A stretch of DNA of 64,000 bases from Streptomyces sp. NBC_00287. Lineage in GTDB: Bacteria > Actinomycetota > Actinomycetes > Streptomycetales > Streptomycetaceae. The position numbers and the translations under genes were made by a program. The notes beneath the pieces are model-generated. The model was not told the DNA's origin, ran no database searches, and saw nothing but the letters and a program-made list of their open reading frames with translations. The stretch covers positions 1,116,001 through 1,180,000 of the forward strand of contig NZ_CP108053.1 of the NCBI RefSeq assembly GCF_036173105.1, in the 5' to 3' direction. Positions 44,978 to 52,956 of this stretch are shown here, in pieces; positions within the stretch are counted from its first letter, which is position 1; every line of letters starts with the position of its first letter.

Positions 44978-46166
44978 TCACCGCGTCCGCAGGAGCATCA
45001 ACTGGCGGTGCGCAGCGGACTTGATGGCGTCGTCAGTACCCTCGATCAGCCGCAGGCCACGAGCACCCGACAGGTTGCCCTGCACACCGGAGGCTGCGCT
45101 CGGGCGGATCGGCGCGTAGTGGTCCACGTAGTCCGTGACTGCCCGTTCCGCGGCGTACGCAGTACGCCCGGTGCGCCGCATCTCGTCGGCGAAGAGGGCA
45201 TGAAGGCGGTCGCGACGTGCCTCGCTGTTCCGTGTCGAACGCGTTCCCGCGTTCTCGTCCGGGGACCACAAGGTGTCGATCAGCTCATTGAACTCATCGA
45301 TGGCGACATCGGTTCGGGCAAGCGCCGACTCTTCGTCCATCTGTCCACCGGTCGTAGTACTTGATCGACAGGCCGAGCGTCCGGCGGGCGGCCTTGATGT
45401 GATCTGTGGCCCTACGCGTGTGGCGGACGGTCCAACGGGTCAGGGCGTGCTCCACGGCGAGGCGTTCGGTGTTGCCGCAGACAGGACGCCAGGGAGTGGT
45501 GACGACTTGGAAGGACGAGCGACCGTCGTGACTGTTGATCGCCACGATGAAGGGCACGATGCGATCGTTGATCCCGTTGGGGTCGATCGTCACGTGCTGC
45601 GGGAGGCGCATGGCGACGAACGCCCTCTTCCCGCCGCGCAGAGCGCCGGCCGACTCCCAGATCACCTGGTCGTCGTTGACGAGTTCCTGGAGGAACTCGA
45701 AGGCCCGGCGGTTCTGAATGATCTCGTACCCCTGACGCACCGCTCCGAGCGAGGCCCCGGTGTCGGTGCGCACCGTGTGACGGACATCCGGGTCCACTCG
45801 CGTCGCGCCCTTCCACGCATACAGGGCAGGTGTGGTTTCCACTTCGAAGTCGATGCCGCCGAGGTCGAGGACGGTGTCGATGTCGCTGGTACCACCAGGG
45901 ATCACGCTGCCCAGGCTGTGCCACGCCGGAACAGCGGAGTAGAGGGCCGCCCTCCCGAGGGAGACGTCGAGGCCGTGCTCGGGAACTCCCGTGGGGCTGA
46001 GGATTTCTCCATCATCCCAGCCGCTCAGGACTCGGTAACGTCCATCGGACAGGCGCTTCACTGTTCCTGCCTCGAGGCGGCGTTGAAGTTCCTCCTCCCA
46101 ATTGCGGGCCGCTTGCAGTTGATCACTGCGCTGCGCCGCAAAGGACTCGTTGACATCCAAGCTCAT
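44978..46166 (-). pseudogene. DUF932 (phage/plasmid-like) protein, single-base frameshift at about 45,343
   Basis: The upstream frame (46166 to 45294) reads MSLDVNESFAAQRSDQLQAA, GLDVSLGRAALYSAVPAWHSLG, PHVT-type core and RATDHIKAARRTLGLSIKYYD before running into Arg/Cys noise. The second frame (45340 to 44978) carries on with DEESALARTDVAIDEFNELID and AAERAVTDYVDHYAP to a normal end. Removing one G near 45343 joins them as KYYDRWTDDEESALARTD, the expected family sequence. Family function is unknown; it is common on mobile elements. Either decay or a base-call error. Confidence 0.82.
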
Positions 46167-46305
46167 GCGTCACCTCTCTCTTCGGGGTAGCAGATATCGG
46201 CGTGATCGTCAGTTGTTGCGTTCGCAGACCCACACGTCCGGCCCATGAGCGACGCGGAGGGAAAGGGCGGACGTGTGGGCGTGCGATCCGCAACGCTTTC
46301 CAGAA

Positions 46306-46333
46306 CCCCTCCCGGCTCTGTCACCGGGAGGGG
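46306..46333 (-). terminator. Terminator hairpin downstream of the tRNA-like gene
   Basis: Perfect 10-bp stem CCCCTCCCGG / CCGGGAGGGG with an 8-base loop, 62 bp beyond the 3' end of the tRNA-like gene on its strand. Confidence 0.75.
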
Positions 46334-46394
46334 CTGCGATCCTGGAAGGACCCGCAAATCCGACGGCATGGACTACAGAAAGCGCCGCCGGGCG

Positions 46395-46467
46395 TGGTTG
46401 CGGCGGGACTCGAACCCGCGACCTCAAGGCTTATAAGACCCGTGCTCTGCCACTGAGCTACGCAACC
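46395..46467 (-). tRNA. Element-borne tRNA-like gene, anticodon UAU (would read AUA, Ile)
   Basis: 73 nt. Acceptor GGTTGCG/CGCAACC pairs fully. D stem GCTC/GAGC and T arm GCGGG-TTCGAGT-CCCGC are perfect. The anticodon loop is CTTATAA, giving UAU. The anticodon stem CGGGT/GCCTT is poor: it has one mismatch and two G-U pairs, and the variable region is one base long. CCA is not encoded. Either a diverged functional tRNA on a mobile element or a decaying one. A conserved promoter-like box precedes it and a strong hairpin follows. Confidence 0.75.
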
Positions 46468-46477
46468 AGGTAGGAGG

Positions 46478-46548
46478 TGCTACTCAAATACGGGTACGGA
46501 ACGGCCCCGATTACCGACCTAGGGCAGTGGAACTGTCATTGTTCTTCG
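46478..46548 (-). repeat. Conserved 70-bp box, copy A (upstream of the tRNA-like gene)
   Basis: On the plus strand it reads ACTCAAATACGGG, then CCCCGATTACCGA, then ATTGTTCTT. It aligns with copies B and C near 48,650 and 48,750. The position just before the tRNA 5' end (reading minus) suggests a promoter. Confidence 0.65.
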
Positions 46549-46565
46549 ATCCATCGGCCATTGGC

Positions 46566-47180
46566 TCAGGCGGCGCGAAGTCCGCTGGGAGAGCCATCGA
46601 CACCCGATAGACGCTCAGTGCGAGCAACCCAGGTAACCGCCTGTACGGTGCTGGGGAGCTCCCCAAGACGCCGAGCGGCCTCGCGGTAGCAGTCAGCTAG
46701 TAAGTCGTAGCGGCGGGCACTGGAGAGGCCGCGGTCACGCTGGCCGTACGTCTCACCCACTGCAATGTCGTGAGCGTGGCGGTCTACCACAACGACGTTC
46801 GGATCGTTCGGTTCGGCGATGAGCTGAAAGAAGTGGCCCGTCTTGCGGTCCATCGGGAGTACTTCGGTAGGATCTGTTCCTGCCAGGATCCGGGCCACCT
46901 TGTTCAGCGCGTCGGAGAAGTGGCCGGAGTACAGCCCCGTCTCACATGCCTGACGTGCCAAACGAAGGGTCTCGGCCCACGATTTGTTGGCAGACAAGGC
47001 CGCGAGAACGCCGGCTCCAGCCCGGGAGTCACCGGATGTCATGGCTGACGCGAGTTCGTGAGCGGTGCGGTACCAGGTGCGCCCGCGCTGCTGTTGTTCC
47101 GTCGTGGCGGAGTTCCACTCAGCAATGATGTTGCGAACGAACCCCTCCCGCGTTTCCGGGGACACGGAGACAGGGATCAT
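46566..47180 (-). CDS. Hypothetical protein of a phage/ICE family with a VDRHA motif
   Basis: 204 aa from ATG 47180 with GGAGGTAG upstream. LAALSANKSWAETLRLARQA is followed by FSDALNKVARILAGTDP, the KTGHFFQLI block and VVVVDRHAHDIAVG. I recall similar actinophage proteins of about 200 aa whose layout vaguely resembles a helix-hairpin-helix glycosylase fold, but this is weak. The Asp-Arg-His in VDRHA is a candidate active site. Function unknown. Confidence 0.65.
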   Translation of the reverse strand: MIPVSVSPETREGFVRNIIAEWNSATTEQQQRGRTWYRTAHELASAMTSGDSRAGAGVLAALSANKSWAETLRLARQACETGLYSGHFSDALNKVARILAGTDPTEVLPMDRKTGHFFQLIAEPNDPNVVVVDRHAHDIAVGETYGQRDRGLSSARRYDLLADCYREAARRLGELPSTVQAVTWVARTERLSGVDGSPSGLRAA

Positions 47181-47631
47181 GGCTACCTCCCTCCAGAGGT
47201 GAGCAGTGCAGGAAAATTGGTGCTCTGACATAGCCAGTTGGCCTCGCTTGCTCAGAAATCGCCTTCGCGACAGAGGCATTGCGAGCCGGGACGCACATGC
47301 ACGGGGTCGACTCCCAGAACAGCTGCCAACCTCCCCCCAGCGCGTATGACGTTGGCAGCGGTAAAGGGAGGCGCAGGGAGGTTCGCCGTACACTGCTGAG
47401 GCAACTGGTGTGCATTTGTCGCACGTTCAGCGATGGTCATCATCAGGCCTTCGCAGATGGATAGGTGGCCCGCGGCGCCGAGGTGCGGGGACTCCGCCCG
47501 GAGACCAGGGGCGGAGTCCCCGCTGCCGCACCGCCCAGTGGGGAGCTGCGTGGCGATGCGGCCGTCATCGGGTATGGATGATCTTCAATGCCGTGATGGA
47601 CATCAAGCACATCCGCCCAGAGGCCCCAGGC
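47181..47631. other. Intergenic region with a strong terminator
   Basis: About 450 bases. No supported gene. It contains the hairpin at 47485-47523 and the promoter of the 47180 gene. Confidence 0.5.
47485..47523 (-). terminator. Terminator hairpin after the 47997 gene
   Basis: Perfect 15-bp stem GCGGGGACTCCGCCC / GGGCGGAGTCCCCGC with a 9-base loop. It lies 108 bp beyond the stop of the 47632-47997 gene on its strand. Confidence 0.85.
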
Positions 47632-47997
47632 TCAGGCAATGCGCTCCCATGCCCTCTGCCCCTCCGGTCGATGAGGGTGGAAAGGGGCCTGCATGTCCGG
47701 CCCAACCCGAAAGAACTCGCGGCACTCGTGGATCTCCAAATGGATGACCCACTGCATCATCGCGGCGTACAACTCATCGGCGGTGACGAATTCATCGGCG
47801 TCGATGATCACCTCCCGCGAAAGGAGGATCTCTTCCGGGTAGCCCTTGAGGGCTTGGTCCCGGTTGGAGTTGACGGTCTCGACCAACGCTTGAGCAATCA
47901 CGCAGGGCGCCCCGTCCACCATCACACGGGCTTGGAACCGCCACCCCGGGCGAAAGCTGATCCCGTTAATCAGATCGGCAACTTGCTGAGCCTCCAT
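47632..47997 (-). CDS. Hypothetical protein of the element (121 aa)
   Basis: ATG 47997 with GAGCGAGGAA upstream; a further in-frame ATG at 48024 is less well placed. MEAQQVADLINGISFRPGWR, FQARVMVDGAPCVIAQ, VETVNSNRDQALKGYPEEILL. Soluble. Unknown family, but the start resembles small ICE proteins that begin with IxFRPGW. Single-gene unit with its own terminator. Confidence 0.6.
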   Translation of the reverse strand: MEAQQVADLINGISFRPGWRFQARVMVDGAPCVIAQALVETVNSNRDQALKGYPEEILLSREVIIDADEFVTADELYAAMMQWVIHLEIHECREFFRVGPDMQAPFHPHRPEGQRAWERIA

Positions 47998-48079
47998 TTC
48001 CTCGCTCCTCCATCCCTCGGTCATGCATCCGCATCAGCATGCGGCCAACACGGACGTGCTCTCGTCTGTAAGAGCAAGG

Positions 48080-48104
48080 GGGCGCACCCGTGCAGGGTGC
48101 GCCC
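48080..48104 (-). terminator. Terminator hairpin after the 48499 gene
   Basis: Perfect 10-bp stem GGGCGCACCC / GGGTGCGCCC with loop GTGCA, 15 bp beyond the stop of the 48119-48499 gene on its strand. Confidence 0.85.
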
Positions 48105-48118
48105 GATGCTCCGGCAGA

Positions 48119-48499
48119 TCAGTGGCCGCCGAGGCCAAGGGCAGAGGTGATCGCTTCGCCCAAGTGGTATTGCTCGAAAAACGCGAGCGGCACCAGCGCG
48201 AAGACACCTGCGAGCAAGTAGTCGTCGGCTTTCGTCCATGCATGGTGAACCGCCGCGCGAATGTTCTGGCGCCAGGCGATCTCGGTCGTTATCTCACAAC
48301 CGAAGGCACCCGGGTGGTATTGCTGGGATATGCGCCCCAACTTCGCGCTTAAGCGCGTGACGTGCACTAAGCAACTGCCGTCTGGCCGCTCGACGATACG
48401 CTCAAACCGCCATGCAATGCCGACGAACCGACCGGATTCCATCCGAAGCGTCGAGCCGGGCGCGATCTCCTGACCGGTGGCACACGAGACGAGTTTCAT
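48119..48499 (-). CDS. Hypothetical protein of the element (126 aa)
   Basis: Start chosen at ATG 48499 (GGAGGG upstream), giving MKLVSCATGQEIAPGSTLRM; an in-frame ATG at 48589 has no site. RFVGIAWRFERIVERPDGSC and HVTRLSAKLGRISQQYHPG, then FGCEIT. The beta-rich N-terminal half resembles short proteins common on actinobacterial ICEs. The C-terminal half has a hydrophobic stretch, LLAGVFALVPLAFF. Unknown function. Two tandem copies of the conserved box lie upstream. Confidence 0.6.
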   Translation of the reverse strand: MKLVSCATGQEIAPGSTLRMESGRFVGIAWRFERIVERPDGSCLVHVTRLSAKLGRISQQYHPGAFGCEITTEIAWRQNIRAAVHHAWTKADDYLLAGVFALVPLAFFEQYHLGEAITSALGLGGH

Positions 48500-48611
48500 G
48501 ATTCCCTCCGCGGATCTCGTCTGGTCTTCCCCGCCGTCAACGATGCTCAAATTTCCGTTGACCACGGGCACGATCAGATACTGATCCATGCGGGGGATAC
48601 GCCGTAATCAG

Positions 48612-48684
48612 CTCTCACTTAAATACGGATCCCGAGAGGCTTCAATTACCGATCACGGAGCAGAGTATCCAAGATTCTTTCCGC
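48612..48684 (-). repeat. Conserved 70-bp box, copy B
   Basis: Plus strand: GCTCTCACTTAAATACGGA, a 13-base gap, CAATTACCGATCACGGAG, then CAAGATTCTTTCC. About 113 bp upstream of the 48499 start on its strand. Confidence 0.75.
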
Positions 48685-48719
48685 ACTCGGATACGCCGCA
48701 AAATGCGGACCACAGAAGC

Positions 48720-48793
48720 GCTCTCACATAGATACGGAAAGCCAGACACCCCAATCCCCGATCACAGGGAAATGGATCTAGGATTCTTTTCGG
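48720..48793 (-). repeat. Conserved 70-bp box, copy C
   Basis: Plus strand: GCTCTCACATAGATACGGA, a gap, CCAATCCCCGATCACAGGG, then TAGGATTCTTTTC. A direct repeat of copy B 108 bp away. Confidence 0.75.
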
Positions 48794-48838
48794 GGCTACA
48801 TTCAGAACTAGGCGATAGCCACGGATCAAAATGCGTTG

Positions 48839-48866
48839 GGGCCCCGGGAACAACGCCCCGGGGCCC
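48839..48866 (-). terminator. Terminator hairpin after the 49698 gene
   Basis: Perfect 10-bp stem GGGCCCCGGG / CCCGGGGCCC with an 8-base loop, 14 bp beyond the stop of the 48880-49698 gene on its strand. Confidence 0.82.
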
Positions 48867-48879
48867 GACTCCTGTCACG

Positions 48880-49698
48880 TCACTGACTGTGGTTCGCCGC
48901 CGCTCCTTGGTAGATCAGTTCGTCTCGTACGGCGTCAAGAGACGCGCTCAGCTGGCGCCATTCCTTGACGGCCGTGTCGCGAGCACGCTGGACCTTGGAG
49001 GAGGAGTGGCGTGGCCCGCCGTAGAGTTCTTGAGCCGTGCGTCCCAGCACACTGGTTCGGCCGAGATCATCCGCATGCGTAGCAACGTCGAGGATCTTGC
49101 TCAGGACCGGGAACTCGCTCCCGTCGCCCCATGCGGTCCTGAAGATCGTCTCGCTCTGACCCGACAGATACGGCGTCACGGCCAGGGTCGACAACTTGTC
49201 CGCGTGCGGGAGCCCCCGAGTGGTCTGTGCGCCCGGAATGGCGTCTGTGGGATCCGGGTGGGTGTCCAGCCGGTACCCGTTCCGTGCGGCGGCATCCCGG
49301 ATGGCCCAATAGTGGAGCGTCTTCCGGCTCACGACAATCGTCTCGCCGTCTTTGCGCACGTATTGCCAGGCGCACGGCTCACGGGTTTCCACCCACACGG
49401 CCGAGATTTCACACGTAGAGACGATTTCACGCAGCCGTTTCGCGAAGATCAGAACAGCGTCCTGCGCGACATCGTCGCTTACGTCATCGGTTCCGTAGGG
49501 CGCCACCTCTCCGCGTGATACGGTCGCGCTCCCGTCCATGCGCTTGCGCGACCGAGTTGAATCCACCCTGCGGCAGTATCCGCGCGCTACCTTTCGCAGC
49601 TCTGCAAAATCTGCTGACGTCACCCTCTTCATGTCTTCAGCCGTGACGTCACCGACAGCCTTTCGCTCCCGTACCTCTATAGCGGGTAGATCACCCAC
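48880..49698 (-). CDS. Hypothetical protein, possibly sigma-70 region 2-like
   Basis: 272 aa from GTG 49698 (AGAGG three bases before, rather close); ATG 49632 is the alternative. SADFAELRKVARGYCRRVDS, then DDVSDDVAQDAVLIFAKRL, resembles the region 2.1-2.2 helices of ECF sigma factors. After that comes an insert with ETREPCAWQYVRKDGETIVV and a C-terminal helical part, AQELYGGPRHSSSKVQRARD. No clear region 4. Could be an element regulator derived from a sigma factor; this is inference. Confidence 0.55.
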   Translation of the reverse strand: MGDLPAIEVRERKAVGDVTAEDMKRVTSADFAELRKVARGYCRRVDSTRSRKRMDGSATVSRGEVAPYGTDDVSDDVAQDAVLIFAKRLREIVSTCEISAVWVETREPCAWQYVRKDGETIVVSRKTLHYWAIRDAAARNGYRLDTHPDPTDAIPGAQTTRGLPHADKLSTLAVTPYLSGQSETIFRTAWGDGSEFPVLSKILDVATHADDLGRTSVLGRTAQELYGGPRHSSSKVQRARDTAVKEWRQLSASLDAVRDELIYQGAAANHSQ

Positions 49699-50129
49699 AA
49701 TCCTCTCCGATCAGCCGCGACGCGTACCCTATGTACCGCGTCCCCACTCCTCCATTTTCTCGCATTCGACGCCCAATTCAAGAGGAATGGACGTCATTTC
49801 TCGTAAATATCAATTGCAACGAAAGGCGGAGGCATCCGCGAAACAGGAAAGTTAATCCCGAAAATATTGCACTGTGAACACGTGGTCATTAATTCCTTAC
49901 CGTAAATATCCCAGAAGAAATCCCCCTCGCTATCTATCGCCTTCCCGCCTCCCGCATCGCCGTTTTGTGGGACGCCCACGGGCCTCTCAGTTGCGGAGTA
50001 CGCCGGAAGGCCGTGAAACGCCTCATACCTGCACCGATGACCTGCTTTGGGGGTTACCGATCTAATCGGCCAACCCATTGGCAAGTAGGCAGGAAGTCAG
50101 AGGGGAACGGCTGTTGGACCCGCCTGGGG
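49699..50129. other. A+T-rich gap between the element block and the regulator block
   Basis: 430 bases, with 49,780-49,960 the most A+T-rich stretch in the window (for example TCATTAATTCCTTACCG). No gene supported. It may hold promoters for the 49698 gene or mark an element boundary. Confidence 0.45.
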
Positions 50130-50966
50130 CTAGGTCAGCCCTCGGCGCCGACGAACGACCGCGGTCAGGTGCGTCTCGTGCTCAACGGCCCAGTTACCAA
50201 TCGGGGCGAGGGCCGCCAGGAGCGCGTAGCCGGACGGCGTGAGGGTGCACTGGGCCGTGGATGCGAACTGGCCTACCCTCGGCTGGTGGTTGATGAGGCC
50301 GACCTCGATGAGCCGATGCAGGGTGTCCCAGAGGACCTTCTCGGACAGCGAGCGCCTGCCGGCGATGTCCCGGTTCCTCGCGATGCCGGCGTTGATCGCA
50401 GCGGTGATCCCCGTCGGATGCTGCGGGCCGTGGCTCAGCTGGCAGAGTACGGAGAAGGACCATCGCAGTCGCAGAGTCACCAATGCCATTCCCACACCGC
50501 GCCAATGTTCCCGGTCCGGGCGCAGAGTCGAGGTACCGGCCGACACGGACTCGCCGGATCCAGCGCCTGGTTGTGGCAGGCCCCGGCGCTTGCGAAGTGC
50601 GGTCGCTAGTTCTTCGCGATGCACGCTCGCCCATGCTGCGATGCGGTCCAAGGCGGCCAGAAGACCTCGGCTCATCGCCGTCAGGTCACGCGGGGCGACA
50701 CCGTTCGGCGAGCAGAGGTCCGTCCTGCGGACGATAAGTCCCTCGGCCTCCATCCTCTGAAGCGTCGTAAAGAGCGACCTCTCATGGAGGACGCGGGGAC
50801 CTACAAGATCGACGTTGCGTTCGATCCCTTCGGTGATGGCCTCAAGTAGTTGGGCCGGGCGAAGCGGTGCGTCCAGGAGAGCGACGAGGAACGGGTAGGT
50901 CCAGCGGTTCCGGAGAAGCTCGAGGGTCATGCCTGTCCCCCGGAGCCGTCTTAAGTCTGCGTCCAT
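50130..50966 (-). CDS. Tandem HxlR-type winged-helix regulator
   Basis: 278 aa made of two similar halves. Half 1: LELLRNRWTYPFLVALLDAPLRP, then LHERSLFTTLQRMEAEGLIVR. Half 2: VTLRLRWSFSVLCQLSHGPQHP, then SLSEKVLWDTLHRLIEVGLI. Each half ends in a short motif, ALRKRRGL or VVRRRRGLT. A single HxlR protein is about 110 aa and dimerises; here both protomers seem fused. ATG 50966 directly follows the stop of the kinase-like gene, so the two are coupled. A start at ATG 50930 is possible. Confidence 0.75.
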   Translation of the reverse strand: MDADLRRLRGTGMTLELLRNRWTYPFLVALLDAPLRPAQLLEAITEGIERNVDLVGPRVLHERSLFTTLQRMEAEGLIVRRTDLCSPNGVAPRDLTAMSRGLLAALDRIAAWASVHREELATALRKRRGLPQPGAGSGESVSAGTSTLRPDREHWRGVGMALVTLRLRWSFSVLCQLSHGPQHPTGITAAINAGIARNRDIAGRRSLSEKVLWDTLHRLIEVGLINHQPRVGQFASTAQCTLTPSGYALLAALAPIGNWAVEHETHLTAVVRRRRGLT

Positions 50967-51464
50967 TCAGGTCCAACGCCTTTCATCGGCATTCGCCAAG
51001 TGGTCGCTTCGTCGCGCCCGGTGTGCGCGGAGCACGGCCCACACGATGCGTCCTCGTCCGTTCTCCGACGAGCCCAGGCCCCATCGCCGGGACACAGCCT
51101 TGACCAGCATCAGGCCACGGCCGCCCTCGTCATGAGGGTGCGCTCGCTGAGGAGTTGGGGTGGAGCGACCTGTGCCGTCGTCCTCGATCTGGATCAGGAG
51201 CTGTTCCGGGGTGTCACCTAAACGGCAGGCGATGGTTTGGCTGCTGGTGTGGATCACAGCATTGGTGAACAGCTCGCTGACCACGAGAGCAGCCGTGTCG
51301 CAGTCCTCTGGATGGACGTCCCAGCCTTTGAGCTGTTCGAGGACCAAGTGACGGGCTTCACCCACCGCCTCGCCATCAGCACGCAGGACGAAGACGGCAC
51401 GGCGCGCTTCAGCGTCCAGGGCGGGAGGCCGATCTCCGGTGGTAGTGGCGTTGGTCGGGGCCAC
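50967..51464 (-). CDS. ATP-binding anti-sigma/serine kinase-like protein (RsbW family HATPase)
   Basis: 165 aa. N box TAALVVSELFTNAVIHT, D/G1 motif LIQIEDDGTG and G2 motif HDEGGRGLMLVKAVSRRWG. Streptomyces genomes have many such stand-alone histidine-kinase-like ATPases, which phosphorylate anti-anti-sigma factors or bind regulators. It abuts the tandem HxlR gene. Confidence 0.88.
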   Translation of the reverse strand: MAPTNATTTGDRPPALDAEARRAVFVLRADGEAVGEARHLVLEQLKGWDVHPEDCDTAALVVSELFTNAVIHTSSQTIACRLGDTPEQLLIQIEDDGTGRSTPTPQRAHPHDEGGRGLMLVKAVSRRWGLGSSENGRGRIVWAVLRAHRARRSDHLANADERRWT

Positions 51465-51805
51465 GGCAGATTCCTCACGGTAGGGCGAATGCCGGGCGCG
51501 ACTGTGCGTGAAGGGTTGGGACGTGTAACGCCGTCACCTGAGTTGGATCTTGCGTGCATGGTGACGCGACGTAGGCGAGACGCACGGCATCCGGGGCGGG
51601 AGTACCCGGCAACGGGGCTCAGCTGCTTGCAGCCTGCACCTGCCGTTCAACGCGGGCAGCTTGGTCACGTCGTCACTATGCGCGCCCCATCCGTCACTTG
51701 GCAACCCCTCACTTCGCACAGTGCAGAGTTTTGTTGTACAGACTGTCCGTGATGCGAGGGTCGTGGCAAACTGCTGGTCGACCGGGCTTCGAGGAGGCAT
51801 GCGAC
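51465..51805. other. Divergent promoter region
   Basis: 341 bases between the leftward kinase-like gene and the rightward XRE gene. I see nothing beyond the likely promoters. Confidence 0.45.
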
Positions 51806-52675
51806 GTGAGCGCACCGCGGTCTGCCCCGACCGTTCTGCAAATGGTGCTCGGCAGACGCCTTCAGGAGCTGCGGCGCGCCGCGAACCTCTCGGCACAGGA
51901 AGTCGGCCAGCGACTGCACATGGCTCACACGACCGTCATCCGGATGGAACAGGCCAAGGTCGCCTTGAAGTGGGCAACCGTGAAAGCGATGTTGGAGATC
52001 TACGGCGTCGGGCAGCAGGAAGCCGAGGAGTTCCTCACGCTCACCGTCAAAGCCAACGAGTCCGGTTGGTGGCAGGGTTACCGCGACGCGCTTCCTGAGT
52101 GGTTCGCCGTTCACGTGAGTTTGGAGAACTCGGCCAGCCACATCCGGGGCTACGAGCCGCACGTCGTCCCGGGTCTCCTCCAGACCGAGGATTACGCGGG
52201 CGCCGTCCTGTCCCTCAGTCGACCACGCCCCAAGCCGGATGAACTGGATCGGCGCGTAACCCTCAGACTGACGCGCCAGGCGCTGCTGACCCGTCCCGAT
52301 CCGCCGCCACCACAGCTATGGATCATCATGGACGAGACCGTGCTGCGTCGACCGGCCGGCGAACCCGCCGTGATGCAGGCACAAATTGATCACCTCATCG
52401 AGGCGATGGATCTCCCCCATGTGACCCTCCAGGTGATGGCCTTCACCGCGGGGCTGCATCCCGGTGCATTCGGCCCCTTCACTCTCTTCCGGTTCCCGAT
52501 GCCGGACTTCCCCGACATCGTCGGCATCGACAGTCTCAGTAGCGCCAAGTACACCGAAGACGAGGAGGAAGTCGCGCTGCACCGTGAGACGTTCGACCGG
52601 ATGAGCGCTCAAGCAATGTCTCAGGGACGCAGCAGGGAGTTCCTCATGAGCGTCCGCAAGGAGCTAGAGAAATGA
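51806..52675 (+). CDS. XRE-family regulator with DUF5753 domain
   Basis: 289 aa from GTG 51806, with GAGGAGG at 51791. HTH: LGRRLQELRRAANLSAQEVG, then LHMAHTTVIRMEQAK. DUF5753 follows, with HIRGYEPHVVPGLLQTEDYA, DETVLRRPAG and LHPGAFGPFTLFRFP. This is the very common Streptomyces regulator class that works with a DUF397 partner. The next gene overlaps by 4 bp and encodes that partner. Confidence 0.95.
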   Translation: MSAPRSAPTVLQMVLGRRLQELRRAANLSAQEVGQRLHMAHTTVIRMEQAKVALKWATVKAMLEIYGVGQQEAEEFLTLTVKANESGWWQGYRDALPEWFAVHVSLENSASHIRGYEPHVVPGLLQTEDYAGAVLSLSRPRPKPDELDRRVTLRLTRQALLTRPDPPPPQLWIIMDETVLRRPAGEPAVMQAQIDHLIEAMDLPHVTLQVMAFTAGLHPGAFGPFTLFRFPMPDFPDIVGIDSLSSAKYTEDEEEVALHRETFDRMSAQAMSQGRSREFLMSVRKELEK

Positions 52676-52902
52676 CGCACGTTGCAAACGCCGCCAAGGA
52701 CTTGGGACTTGAAGGTTGGCACAAGCCATGGAGTGGCAGTAACGGTGGCAACTGTGTCGAGGCGAAAGTACTCGACAGCGGTCAGGTCGCACTGAGGCAG
52801 TCCACTGACCCTCAAGGCCCTGCCCTCATATGCACCACCCCAGCGATTGCCCAGTTCGTCGAGGCCGCCAAGTCCGGCATGGCCGACTTCTTGGTCGCGT
52901 GA
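52672..52902 (+). CDS. DUF397 protein, partner of the XRE regulator
   Basis: 76 aa. GWHKPWSGSNGGNCVEAKVL and VALRQSTDPQGPALICTTPAI are the DUF397 signature. ATGA overlap with the regulator. Family members act as antagonists or partners of the adjacent XRE protein, for example in BldB/AbaA-like systems. Confidence 0.93.
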   Translation: MTHVANAAKDLGLEGWHKPWSGSNGGNCVEAKVLDSGQVALRQSTDPQGPALICTTPAIAQFVEAAKSGMADFLVA

Positions 52903-52956
52903 GGTTTACATGCTGAAGAACTTACCATCCGATCGAATCGTCAACGGAGCATCGAA

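Noticed and set aside
50040..50075. Possible fourth copy of the conserved box (TTACCGATC)
   Set aside because: Only the central block matches; the ATACGGA and ATTCTTT blocks are missing at the right distances.
49794..50084. 96-residue minus-strand frame
   Set aside because: No ribosome site and no coding bias in an A+T-rich gap; no recognised motif.
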